This document shows positions 13,074 to 23,519 of a stretch of 64,000 nt of DNA, piece after piece (the stretch's first letter is position 1; the number at the start of each line of letters is the position of its first letter). Under the pieces are notes generated by a model. It was not told where the DNA came from and did no database searches. It saw nothing but the letters and a program-made list of their open reading frames with translations. Made by a program: the position numbers and the translations under genes. The stretch is from Akanthomyces muscarius (Eukaryota; Ascomycota; Sordariomycetes; Hypocreales; Cordycipitaceae). The stretch is from positions 2,046,001 through 2,110,000 of the forward strand of contig NC_079244.1 in NCBI RefSeq assembly GCF_028009165.1, written 5' to 3'.

Positions 13074-14902
13074 CGTCAAGCAGCCCAGAGAACAAAGCTG
13101 AAGCGCCACATATATGTTATGCATGCGCCGAGTTAGCCGGACGTCTTCCTCCGACTAAATCGGACCAAGCCTTGACCGAACCTTCTGCCTTGAGTAACTC
13201 TGGGCGTGCGCGGTTCCGTTGTTGCGATGTCACCGATTCTTGTTGTTTTGCAATCTCGTCGTGGTGTCTTCTTCTTTTTGGCTCGCTGGCCTCGAAACCC
13301 GTCCCAGAGTCGGACAGAGTAAAGCCGATGGCATGCCGTTTTTGACCTGTCATGTTGCACCTATTTCAGCCTGCAGCTTGTGTCCGATTTAGCATCGCAC
13401 AGCGCGGGCCAGACTCTAGCACGGCATAAACAAGGCTGTGCTTGGCAAAAGGGTCGAGAAGCGGCGCAACGGATGCCAGCATCATGAATCGAGCTGCACA
13501 ATGGCACAAATCCCAGCCGAAATCGTAAAACATTTCCTGCAGCTACCCATTGCCAAATTTACCCCTGGCACATTCAACGTCACATCGCCAACGCACCGCC
13601 CCAGACACTGTCCTCGTGTACCGTCTTAGTCGCCAGGTAGACCCCAGCCACCCAGCCAGACTACCGTAGTCAATCGACACTGAGCAAAATAAAAAGCAAA
13701 TATTGAAACGCTGTCTAGCTTAGCCTCACACTGGTGGCCGCCACGTGCTATCAGGCTGGCGTAATCCGGCAGTTCGCACCACTTATCGTATTTATAATGC
13801 TCACTGGGGGCGTGCGAGGCTCCAAGACAGCCTTTGCGCGAAGGAGCCGCGTAATAACGCTGCCTCTGGCACATCTCCACTCGCGTGGCGAATTGAAGAA
13901 GGTAATGACTGGCAAAAATAGAAGGGGAGGATTCCTCGGCAAGGCTGTCGGCGATCAGTCATTGAAATGCAGTTGTCCGGCAAGCACGAAGCGGCATGCG
14001 GCGGACCGTCAAGTGGCTTCATCATGAGACGATCTCCTTTGCCCAAGTTACACGCTTCATACCCGATGAATTGAGGTATCCAACGGCTTGCATATATGGT
14101 GTAACCGCGCAACCAAAGATCAGCCCCTCTCGGGAAGCTGCACACGCGCGCGCGCCAGCGTCGTATACACAACGCTTCCGTTGAGGTAGTGCTGCCCGAC
14201 GAGTTGGTTGGTCAACAGGCGGTCTATGCAGGCAGTCAGCCACATGAGTAGCGGTTCCAGGATCTCGGGTCGCAAATTCTTGCTTTTCTTTAGATATCCC
14301 TACCCAAAAGATCACTTTCTTAACCCCTCAACCCAGCAGAGGAGCTTGACGCGTGCAACCCAATGCCAGCGGCCGTAATGCAGGGACCGGTCGTGTAGAT
14401 GAGGCATTGCGACGTCAGAGCCTCTCGCCGATCTGCCTGCATTGTATCGTGCGTGCTGCTTACATGGACCTCTGTGCTGGCCCCCCCGCAGTACTCGAGG
14501 GGCTGGATCGCAGGTGCAATATGCAGCCAAGTCCTGGAGCCGCCGCCTTGCATCCACGCCCCCTCCTTCGGTGACGACTTGGGCTTTATGTTGTGCAACT
14601 TGACTTTGTGTAACAATGGCTACGACCATCTGCATGAGGACGCGGCACAGGTGCTCATATGTTGACGTGTCCATGATGCACAGCGATGTGATAGATAGCC
14701 TGCATATAGGCCGCGATCGGCCTGTCTAGAACTTGGATTCTTCTGCAGAGAAGCGAATCCTTTGCTTGTGGCTGTCGATAGTGGGCAACATTTTCGTCAT
14801 TAATCTATGGTGTATCATATCCGAAATACATTGATGAATAGCAAATTTAAAAGGTGCAGATTGTGCTTTTGTGCCGCATGCATCATGTCCATCTGCCGCA
14901 TC

Positions 14903-15993
14903 TTAGGCCCAGAAGCCGGGGAACAGGTATTCGACATTCTTCGTGCCTTGCTCGCTGCGACCCTCGGCCTTGGTCATGAACTTGATGGCACCCTCAACAG
15001 ATCCTTTCCAGTGAGTAGCGGTAGCGAGCTCAGTGTGCTCAGACTTCGACAGCTGGTCCAGGACGGCACTGACGAGGTGCTTGGCGTTCTTGCTGTTGGC
15101 TTGCATATACTTGATAACCATTTCAACATTGACGTCCTCGGTCGAGCGCCAGCAGTCGTAGTCGGTGGCCATGCAAATGACCTGGTACGAGAGCTCAGCT
15201 TCGCGGGCAAGCTTGGCCTCGGGCAGCGTCGACATGTTGATGACGGAGCCTCCCCAAGAACGGTACATGTGCGACTCAGCGCGGGTAGAGAACTGGGGGC
15301 CCTCTACATGGCACAGTAGTTAGTAGGTGTTTCCGCGATACGAATTTGTTTTCTCATGAGAAAGCAAATAATGGAGTGAAATCCACTTACCCATGCAGAT
15401 CAGAGTGCCCTTGTCGTGCAGAACCACACCGTCGCCGACCATGGCAGCAGCGCAAGTCTTGACGACATCAGCCAGCTTCTTGTCAAATGGATCGGCAAAG
15501 CCAACGTGGCCGACGACACCGCCCTCGTAGAATGTAAAGGGACGGATACCCTTGGTGCGGTCAATGACCTGGTCGGGGAGGACAAAGTCCATGGGCTTAA
15601 TGTCCTCCTGCAGGGAGCCGACGGCGGAGAAGGCGACAACGCTGCGGACGCCAATGCTGCGGAGGGCGGCAATGTTGGCCCGGTTGGGCACCTCGTGCGG
15701 AGCAAACTGGTGATGAAGACCGTGGCGGGCGAGGAAGGCAACGTTGATGTCGCCGTGGGAGAGGATGTGGATGGGTGAGGCTGGCTTGCCCCACGGCGTG
15801 TCGGGGTTCAGAGCGGCGATGGGCGTGTAGCCCTCGAGCTGGCTGAGGCCAGTGCCGCCAATGACGGCGACGTGGACGGGCTCTGCAGATGAGGACGGGG
15901 TCGTTAGTGAGCTGGACGGCGGGAGTGCTGGTGATGGTGGGGTTGGAGATTATCGCGGGACTGACTGTCAAAGGTCGTGGGAAGGCTGGCCAT
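14903..15993 (-). CDS. S-methyl-5'-thioadenosine phosphorylase (apparent frameshift at exon 3)
   Basis: Exons are 15993-15966, 15882-15391 and 15304-14903 on the minus strand, for a protein of about 306 aa. It phosphorolyses 5'-methylthioadenosine to adenine and methylthioribose-1-phosphate in the methionine salvage pathway; the yeast counterpart is Meu1. Evidence: VAVIGGTGL at the N-terminus, LARHG with HHQFAPHEVPNRANI, then GPQFSTRAES and INMSTLPEAKLAREAE, all conserved in the MTAP/PNP family. Intron 1 uses a weak donor (GTCAGT). At the exon 2/3 junction the expected Met-Glu-Gly-Pro cannot be made: the G4C5 run at 15295-15303 has one base too many, so exon 3 is one frame off. This is either a single-base homopolymer error in the assembly or a real frameshift. 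All else looks intact, which favours error. Confidence 0.88.
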
Positions 15994-16709
15994 TGTGAGG
16001 TGGTGATCTGAGTGTCTTGGGGAGACAATATCAGCTGTAGAATCGTGTGGCATCCTACTGGAGTACGTACCTGGTGATATGAAGAACGGAGGCTATTTTG
16101 AAGCGCGACTTTGGTCGAGCATGAAGCTTTCGAAAATCTTGACCCCACCAAGACTATGGAGGGGCAGGCCGCGGCGGAGCGGCATAGGCCCTGAGTAAGG
16201 TGTTGCCCAGCACGTCATACTAACTACTGGTAGCTACCAGGCAGCTATAGCGGCGCACTCGCACTCGTGTTGAAATGATTGGAGATTGGCGTCTGGCTAT
16301 TGTTGCGCCGCAACTTTTTTCTTATTTCCTTATTGATATAGGGGACCTGGACAGGGCTGTGGCTACCCGGCTTTCATTGGTAACTAGCGTGTGTCGCTAT
16401 TATCGACCATTTTCGCCCAATGCAGTTCAAATTTTGAACCCATCTCTAGGGTATTAGGGTCAATACATTCACTCGAAACAGCTGCTTTTGAATGCCGATA
16501 ATTTGGCGGCAATTCCTCAGCATGTTCATCACCATTGTGCTACATGGCGAGGTTGGCTTACAAACCACCCAGTCGCCGCCCGCCACCGGCTTTTTTTGCG
16601 GGGTCTCAAATTTTTTGGGCGACGCTGCAAACACACCGACCTGACCTGACCTGGGAGCGCTTGTGTGCTTGCTGCTGTACGCTGCCGAATGCCCCCCCCT
16701 GGCGAAAAG
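15994..16709. promoter_or_regulatory. Divergent promoter region between MTAP and the Ataxin-10-like gene
   Basis: About 0.7 kb separates the two divergent start codons (15993 minus, 16710 plus). No coding region is seen. The half near 16.3-16.45 kb is AT-rich and includes a small 7-bp inverted repeat (GTTCAAA/TTTGAAC) near 16424-16438. Regulation cannot be inferred further. Confidence 0.45.
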
Positions 16710-19700
16710 ATGGCGAGCGAAAAGGAAAACACCGAGCTGGTGTCTGAAAATGGCATTGAGGGCAGCGACGAGATCATCGAGGAGCGCGTCTTCTCCGCGG
16801 CTTTGATTTGTCTCGAAGGCCATTTTACACAGTCGCCACCCATGGGCCCCAAGACAGCCGCCAGGGTCACTTCTATGGTCTCAAAGACCTTGGAAAAGAC
16901 GCATACACTCAGAAGAGTCAGGTGAGTAAATATTCGCCCAGGTGCAAACCGGGAGCTTCGTTAACGCGCCGCTCAGAGAGACGCTATCCCGCAACGTTGA
17001 GATCTGGATCTGGCTCACAAGGATCCTCGCCGCCTCCATCCCGACTCTCACGGCGCGTTCAGTCGGCCCTCTGTCTAGCCTAAATGATCCTGAAAAGGGT
17101 GTCAGTCCGCATGAGAGCACAGCCTTGATCGTCATGAATTACGACAGCATCAAGAATGATCTTTCGATCCTTACCAAACTCATGCACATTGCGAGAAATC
17201 TGCTGGTCAATGCAGAGCCCCAAGTCCCTCAAGATATATGCGCTGCCGTGCATTTTGACCAAATGGTTTATCAGACCATCATTCTTTGTGTCAATGTTAC
17301 GAGTAAAGGCTATGACGGAGAGATTCTGGATGAAGCGGACCGACTGAGGCTGGCCGAGATTACCGAACTATGTCAGTGCACCACACACATACTTTGCACT
17401 CAACGTAGACGACTAACCCGTCTTAGATAAGAAATTACTTGTCACTTCGCTACAGCAAGCTCACAACTGGACCGCAAAACACGATCGCAACAAAATGTCG
17501 TTTTGGTTCGACGTTCTCTTTGATGACGATGGTGCCCTAAATGGTCACGATGAAACGGTTGCCGACTGCTCCGGCTTTCGACCTGAAGTGGCAAAGCAAC
17601 AGGTGCAGCATTGGCTGGACCGCAACTCCAAAATGTGCGATACGGCGCGCCAGCTACTGCGCCATTACGCCGAGCATCACGCCAGCAAGCCTCCCGGCAA
17701 TTTGGCCCCCATCCGGCCTCTTGCTTGGAACTGGCTTCCCGAGGGCTCGGTGGATGTCCCTCTCGATGAGGCCAATGACGACAAGACGAATCCTGTGTGG
17801 AAATTTGATGAAACCGACAAGTTTGAGCAGGACCGCGCTTATGGAAGAGTGTCGAGAGAGATTGATACTTGGTGGCTGAAATCACGAGACCCAAACTATG
17901 AAGAATGGATCGTCGGCATGCCTTCTGTCGAATCAGCGCAGTCGAGAACGGAGCACTGCAAGACAAACTTGATTCACAGATACTCTCATTCCTACCGGGA
18001 TGACAACTCTCTGGTGCCAGATGGCGTGGAAGATGACATCTCAGAGCATGATCACTGCCCGAATTGTCATCAATGTCACCATGACGACTATGAGTCGGAT
18101 GAGCACGAGCATGACCACGATCACGATCACGACCACGAACATAGCCATGAGCACGACCATGAGCATGAGCATGAGCATGATCATGATCATGATTGCTATC
18201 ACGGACATGAACATGAACATCACCACGAACACGATCACGACCATGAATATGAGCATGAGTGTGAGCACCACAGGCATTGCCACCACCATGATTCCGATTA
18301 TCCACACGACTATGTGGACGACATGTTGGATGACGAGGCAGACGACGACGAATCTTATGGAGATGGCCCGTTGACCGGCTTGCTCACCGAGGTTCCCAAC
18401 ATTTTGGACCCAAAGCAGATCGAAGCGCTCCACATGATTGTCAAGTCGTGCATCTTTGACAGCTCCGGATCAGGCACGACACGCTCTGGTGAGAACTTGC
18501 AGAGGACTCGCTGCAGAATGTTTCTGGCACTGGATTGTGGCAAAAGTCTGCTACGCGAGCTCTTGGTCTTTATCGCTGTCTGGGATAAGGAAGAGGAGAG
18601 CTTGATTTACCAAGTGACCATGCAGATTGTCGACGCCATCCATCGCAACGCCCTTATTCCTTATGCATGGAACTCGCTCCGCATCTCAAAGGACATAATA
18701 TCTCCCGCGCAAACGGTGCTGCTGCGTCTCGTGACGGATATGCTGGGCGGCCGCACCGTCGCCGGCGGTTCAGCGGCTAGAGACGGACCTGCCGGAGAAG
18801 GCAGAGATGGCTTGCGCGATCTGAAGCTGGTGCACTTCTTCTTCAGCTCGTTTCGCAGCCGCATCGTGCCCGAGTGCGCGGCGCTCATGCATCTCCAGGC
18901 GCAGATCCGCGAGGAAAAGTCTGACGCTTCCGAATTCCCAGTGGACACGTGGGACATGGAGCGTGCCAAGGACGGCCTCGCCCAGTACCTGGACTTTTTA
19001 AAGACGGTCGCCGAGATGCCCGACATGCGCCTCAGGCTCATCGAGTGGGAGGCTGTGTACGACCTCGTCACCGTCCTCAGCGGCGTCGAAGCCGCCGTGC
19101 CCAAGAAGCCGCTCGTCCACGTGCCCAGACGAAACGGTGGCGCCGGCGACCCTATGGTAGAACGACCGTACGCTATGGCCGCCGAGGCAGTATCTGCCGC
19201 CGCCGGCGACGTCCCTTCGCCGACTCTCGAGCCGGCGCACAAGTTCCCCTGGGCCGGCATCAAGAGCCAAATATTCATCATCCTCGCCACGCTGCTGCAG
19301 CCGCCGCCGGACCGGCACAGCCCCGGCAACCCCGCGGTGCAGATGCAGATGGTGCGGTACGACGGCATTGGCCCGCTGCTGAGCAGCACCGCCTACGACG
19401 ACCACAACCCCTACGCCAAGGAGCGCGTCACCATCTGCCTCAAGTGGCTGCTCGACGGCTGCGAGGAGGCCAACGACTTCATCCGGCAGCTGAACCGGTC
19501 CGGCCCAGAGCCGAACCTGAAGCCGCCGGCCGGTGGCACTGCGACGCAGACATTGAGAGTCGACGGCGTGGAGGGCGACGTCCGGGTCAAGGTGCGGTCG
19601 AACCGACCGCGCGTGGTGGAGGAGACGGAGGACGTCCTGGGGGGTGGGCAGGCGGCGACTGTGGAGGACAGCAGTACTGAGGCGCCGCGGAACGGGGCCA

Positions 19701-19726
19701 GCATTGAAGATGATTTCATGGCGTAG
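16710..19726 (+). CDS. Ataxin-10/Ctr86-like armadillo protein with His-rich insertion (3 exons)
   Basis: Exons 16710-16921, 16977-17371 and 17427-19726 join in phase to give about 968 aa. The C-terminal end (residues about 835-895) has the Ataxin-10 homologue pattern: DDHNPYAKERVTICLKWLL followed by EEANDFIRQL. Fungal members are annotated as copper transport protein 86 from a yeast homologue; the biochemical role is unclear. The middle contains long helical segments consistent with armadillo repeats. Residues about 409-496 form an insertion with roughly 37 His alternating with Asp and Glu, plus several Cys, which would be expected to bind divalent metals. A second linker around residues 735-770 is Ala/Gly/Pro-rich. 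The 54-bp first intron could use another nearby AG, but 16976 has the best CAG. Fungal homologues are usually shorter, so the insertion accounts for part of the extra length. Confidence 0.8.
18042..18306 (+). repeat. His-Asp/His-Glu codon repeat inside the Ataxin-10-like gene
   Basis: Degenerate six-base units of the form CAY GAN repeat across about 260 bp and encode alternating His and Asp/Glu, with CxxC and CHH groups at the two ends. Synonymous positions vary (cac/cat, gac/gat/gag), so the array is not a fresh microsatellite expansion and the protein pattern has probably been kept by selection. The minus strand of this array gives a misleading hydrophobic open frame. Confidence 0.85.
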
Positions 19727-20237
19727 AAGACGAACACAGCCGGTCGGCTCTTTGGTTACAGCAGCAGCAGCATGGTTGGATGAAAGCGAGATGATACCCT
19801 TTTTACAAGACGGAAAAGCTTTCTAAAGCACAACATCACATAGCATTAGGAATATGGCGCATATAAAGATTAGAAATCATTGGTTGAATAAAAGAAATCT
19901 CAAAGGCTCTAAAAACATGCAAAAAAAAAGACAGAGATTATGCTAAAACATCCAATGTAGAGTGTAAAAGCATATCTCATCGAGGTGCGTGTGCCCGTGC
20001 CTGTAACAAGAACCGGCCCCATTTTCCATACATGGCAATGCTGGTAAATACAATATGTGAAGAGTGTTGTCTGTTTCTTTTGGCTGGCTTTGGCTTGGCC
20101 GTGTTTTCCTTGTTTTTTTTTGTGTTCCTTGCAGGTTCCCTTGCAGGGTTCAAGTCGCTTTACTTAGTTTGCCGGTGCCACGTATCCAGCAGGTTTACCT
20201 CGACTGTCCCGTCACCGATTCAACTCGGCGCCTAGGC
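19727..20237. other. Intergenic, convergent 3' regions
   Basis: This lies between the stop of the Ataxin-10-like gene and the stop of RIB3. It is AT-rich, with poly-A and poly-T runs (19920, 20110) and AATAAA-like hexamers such as at about 19887. It most likely holds the two 3' untranslated regions. Nothing else is seen. Confidence 0.5.
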
Positions 20238-21001
20238 TCAAGCAGAGCCGTTGGTGGCCAACTTGCCCTCGGTCTTCTCGACGTAGGTGACGAGGTCGGC
20301 AATGGTGCAGACCTTGATATTCCACCTGCGCGCGAAGCGGATGCAGCCCTCGCCCGTCATCATCTTGGCGCCGGGGAGGATGGCCTGGCCGGGAACTTCC
20401 TCGGTATCCTCAACAATCTCGCAAATAGCTGCGACCGGCTCCTTGCCCGCCAGGCGGCAGAATTCGGTAGCAGCCTCGGTGTGGCCATTGCGAGCGCGGA
20501 CGCCGCCGGTGACGGAGCGCAGCGGGAGGACGTGGCCAGGGCGACGCAGGTTGGCGGGGGTGGACTTGGGGTCGGCGAGGGTGCGGCAGGCGAGGGCGCG
20601 GTCGTGGGCGCTGATGCCGGTGGTGGTGAGCGGGTGCTCGGCGTCGACGGAGACGGTATAGGCGGTGCCGCGCGGGTCTTGGGTGTTGGCGACCATGGGT
20701 GGGAGGTTGAGGGCGGTGGCGCGGTCGGCGGGCATGGGCACGCAGACGTAGCCGGACGAGTGGCGAATCATCCAGCCCATCTGCTCAGTGGTGACGTCCT
20801 GGGCGGCAATGATCAGGTCGCCTTCGTTTTCGCGGCCGGGGTCGTCGAGGACGAGGAGGAACTCGCCATTGCCTGCGGGTGAGGTCAGTAGGGTGGTGGT
20901 ATGAGGGGTATCACATGCCGGTGGGGTGTGAACGGACGGAAAGCCTCAATGCACGAGGGGATGCTATCGAATTGATCCGAAGGAATAGTCGAGGAAGGCA
21001 T
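20238..21001 (-). CDS. RIB3: 3,4-dihydroxy-2-butanone 4-phosphate synthase (RIB3)
   Basis: Exons are 21001-20938 and 20872-20238 on the minus strand, giving about 232 aa, the normal length for fungal RIB3. The enzyme converts ribulose 5-phosphate to L-3,4-dihydroxy-2-butanone 4-phosphate plus formate, the four-carbon donor for riboflavin. The family signatures are clear: DDPGRENEGDLIIAAQDVT (acidic metal/substrate loop), SGYVCVPM, GISAHDRA, RPGHVLPLRS and HTEAATEFCRLAG. Splicing after Phe20 rejoins the AFR-NGEFLLVLDD stretch. The donor of this intron (GTCCGT) is unusual, but no better GT restores the conserved frame. The gene diverges from COQ3 across a 1.6 kb spacer. Confidence 0.95.
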
Positions 21002-22628
21002 GATGGCGGCTTTGGCTGAAAGTCGGCTTCAATGGCTTAAGGGAGAGAGCCGAGAGTATTGCCTGATCCTTGGAGGAGGTGTGCTCGGTTGGGGCAAGAA
21101 GCTTAACAGAGGCAGACCCCGTTTTTGGAGGCTCGGGCTTTTCGGTGGTGGGCTTTGCGGTTTTGCCGTGTATTTTGTCGCAATTGGGGAATTTTCGCTC
21201 TTTCGTTTGTCGTCCCCCACTTTCCAAAAGTGAAAATAAAAAAAGAGACCTGGAGGGGTTCTGCGAGGCGTAGAGGGCGCTTGTTCGGTGTTGCGCAACG
21301 GGGGTCGTGGAGAGGAGGTGACGCAAGGGTATCAATAATTGAGGAAAGCAAAGAAGGAAAGCAAGGTCAAGTCCAATGGGCACGGGGTCCAAAAAGTTTA
21401 TAGGCTCCCCGGATCGGAGCAGCGAGGTCCCTTTGGACAAAAGCAGCGTGCTCGGCTTTCTCAATGACTCGGCCCCTCCGGAGACGGCGGCGGCGCTGTG
21501 AGTGGCCGCGTACCGAAGCTGCTTTGGGCCTGCAGCGGGCTGCCGTGGGTAGCCTTAGCCTGTAGCCTGTAGTCTGTAGCCTGTAGCCTGTAGGGCACTG
21601 CGGGCGCTAGAAGCTAATGGAAGTCTGGCACGTGTCAGCCGCAGACGGACGGTGTGTTGGTCGTAGGTCGCCAGTGGGTTGAAATGAGGTTAAATGCCAA
21701 TGGAGATGCAAGGCTGAGGAGGGTTTGCTAAGAAAAAGCCGTCTTTTAGAGTCGCGCACATCAGTTGGTTATGCAGGTGCGAAGATGTACTGGGTAGATA
21801 CCTATCTATGTAATTCTCGTTGCACGCAAGGACACTTGCTGTGTGCACCTGGGCCTAATTGGTAGGCAGAGCCTCTGACAAACACGCCAAATTCATGAGA
21901 TGCGCACGTATCTACACATTACTTCTTCCGAGTATTATGCATTACAACAAATTATTTGTCAATTTCCACCGCTGTTGACGCAGCATTTGCTCATCCATCG
22001 AGCTTGGTAATGAATTGTCAGCAGGCGGCGCTACAGCCTAGTCACGTTGTAACTTGTACCACCAACGGCCGGCTCCCAGCTTCCCCAGCCGAGGCGGACC
22101 CTCTCCAAAAAAAGTTGCCGCGGCCCGCACCTGTACAGCAACAACCATCTCATCACGGCCGCCGACTCGGTCGCCTGACTTTGTTACTGCATTCACTTAA
22201 ACCAAACTAATATCGCTAGATTCGGCCTTCTCTTCCGTCACCCTCGCATGATTCATACAATAAAGCAATCCGCTCAGCGGCTACTGCCCTTCGAATGGAG
22301 TACTACTCCCGTCAGCAGGCACGACATCCGACACACATCACCGTAGAGTATCATTTCCATATTTACATGTCTAGAATTACTGTAGCCATTTTGCAGCTGC
22401 CTAGACCGGCCTGGTCGTTTATTTCTGGCTGCTCGTCATCAACGCCGGCCATCACACCTGAGCCATTCGGAGCTCTCCCGATATTGTGGGGAAACGCCAA
22501 TCGAAAAAAAGCTGGCCCGATTCGCAGAGCCTCTACCATGGCGACAACCTTGCATGTCTACGACTCTTCGCGCCGCTCTCCGTAACCAATTCCTCTTGCA
22601 CAGTTGACTGCGCGTCTATCAGAGCACC
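21002..22628. promoter_or_regulatory. Divergent spacer between RIB3 and COQ3
   Basis: About 1.6 kb without a supportable gene. It contains a GC-rich block near 21420-21560, the heptamer tandem repeat at 21556-21593, then AT-rich sequence near 21900-21960. The part before 22629 is likely the COQ3 promoter and leader. Confidence 0.45.
21556..21593 (+). repeat. Heptamer tandem repeat TAGCCTG x5
   Basis: Five back-to-back 7-nt units, four identical (TAGCCTG) and the third with one change (TAGTCTG), followed by a partial TAG. It sits about 560 bp upstream of the RIB3 start. It is short, but cleaner than expected by chance. Confidence 0.8.
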
Positions 22629-23519
22629 ATGCCGCGTACACCTCTCCGACAACCGGCCGCTCGCCTCGGACGATGCCTGTGTACAACCACTCGATCACAG
22701 CCCCGAAGCGTCTCGACACAGCTACCAGCATCCTCACAAGGTCGTCTACCCACGCAGCAACGCCGTTGGCATAGCGAGTTCTCATCAGTCAATCCGAACG
22801 AGGTGGAGCACTTCAATGCCCTCGCCGCCGACTGGTGGTCGCCGCACGGCTCGTCACGACTGCTGCACCTCATGAACCCCCTACGTCACGACTTTATCCG
22901 CGCCTGCCTGGCCAGGGACGACATCGCTAGCAACGCACAGCCAACGAAGCTTCGATACCTCGATATTGGCTGCGGCGGCGGCATCTTTGCCGAGAGCGCT
23001 GCCCGCCTACCCACCACCGCGCACGTCACCGCCATTGATCCGACGCCATCTGTCCTGGCCGTCGCGCAAGCTCACGCGAAGCGCGACCCGGCCCTGCGCG
23101 GCAAGCTCGACTACCAGCTGACGTCGATTGAGAAGCTCGCCGTCCCCGAGAAACCATACGATATTGTCTCGCTGTTTGAGGTGATTGAGCACATTGACGA
23201 TCCAGGCGCGTTCCTCGACCGCGTACGGCCGTTTGTGCGACCCGGGGGCTGGCTCGTCATGAGCACCATTGCGCGCACATGGATGAGCTGGTTCACGACG
23301 AATCTCGTCGCCGAGGATCTCTTACGTATTGTACCTCCTGGCACGCACGACTGGAACAAGTATATCAACGAGGAGGAGCTGCGGGGCTTCTTTGCGGGCA
23401 AGGGCTGGAACAGCCCCAAGGTCATGGGCGTCGTCTACGTGCCAGGCTTGGGGTGGAAAGAGGTCCAAGGAAGCGAAAAGGTGGGCAACTACTTTTTTGC
23501 CGTGAGACGAGACGAGTAA
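22629..23519 (+). CDS. COQ3: Ubiquinone biosynthesis O-methyltransferase, mitochondrial (COQ3)
   Basis: A single exon of 296 aa. The first 40 residues are Arg/Ser/Thr-rich with almost no acidic residues, as in a mitochondrial targeting peptide. The mature part starts with SSVNPNEVEHFNALAADWW, the hallmark UbiG/COQ3 start. It continues with RLLHLMNPLRHDFI, the SAM motif LDIGCGGG (Asp112 region), VTAIDPTPS, and the post-motif FEVIEHIDDPGAFL. HDWNKYINEEEL and KVMGVVYVPGLGW near the end are also typical. It catalyses both O-methylations in coenzyme Q synthesis on the inner mitochondrial membrane. ATG at 22629 is used because it starts the targeting peptide and no in-frame upstream ATG is evident. 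Confidence 0.95.
   Translation: MPRTPLRQPAARLGRCLCTTTRSQPRSVSTQLPASSQGRLPTQQRRWHSEFSSVNPNEVEHFNALAADWWSPHGSSRLLHLMNPLRHDFIRACLARDDIASNAQPTKLRYLDIGCGGGIFAESAARLPTTAHVTAIDPTPSVLAVAQAHAKRDPALRGKLDYQLTSIEKLAVPEKPYDIVSLFEVIEHIDDPGAFLDRVRPFVRPGGWLVMSTIARTWMSWFTTNLVAEDLLRIVPPGTHDWNKYINEEELRGFFAGKGWNSPKVMGVVYVPGLGWKEVQGSEKVGNYFFAVRRDE

Larger units (their letters stand above)
4881..14902. other. Gene-empty 10 kb region
   Basis: Reading both strands I find no gene I can support in this stretch. Open frames are short, overlap on opposite strands and are low complexity. The first 1.5-2 kb looks like a leader/promoter for the minus-strand methyltransferase: it is CT-rich on the minus strand with AT-rich pockets. 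Further on there are simple repeats (listed separately), a run of 15 G, a 9-unit CTG repeat and a strong hairpin near 12.38 kb. Regulatory sequence, a noncoding RNA locus or remnants of lost genes are all possible. I saw no tRNA with paired acceptor ends. Confidence 0.5.

Noticed and set aside
16424..16438. GTTCAAA/TTTGAAC inverted repeat
   Set aside because: It has only 7-bp arms in AT-rich sequence, easily due to chance, so it is noted only in the promoter entry.
18041..18433. Hydrophobic 130-aa frame on the minus strand
   Set aside because: It is the antisense of the His-Asp/Glu codon array and reads as repetitive Val/Ile/Met; it is not a membrane protein gene.
20140..20155. GGGTTCAAGTC, a possible tRNA B box on the + strand
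   Set aside because: It lies in the RIB3 3' region, with no acceptor stem or D-arm upstream.
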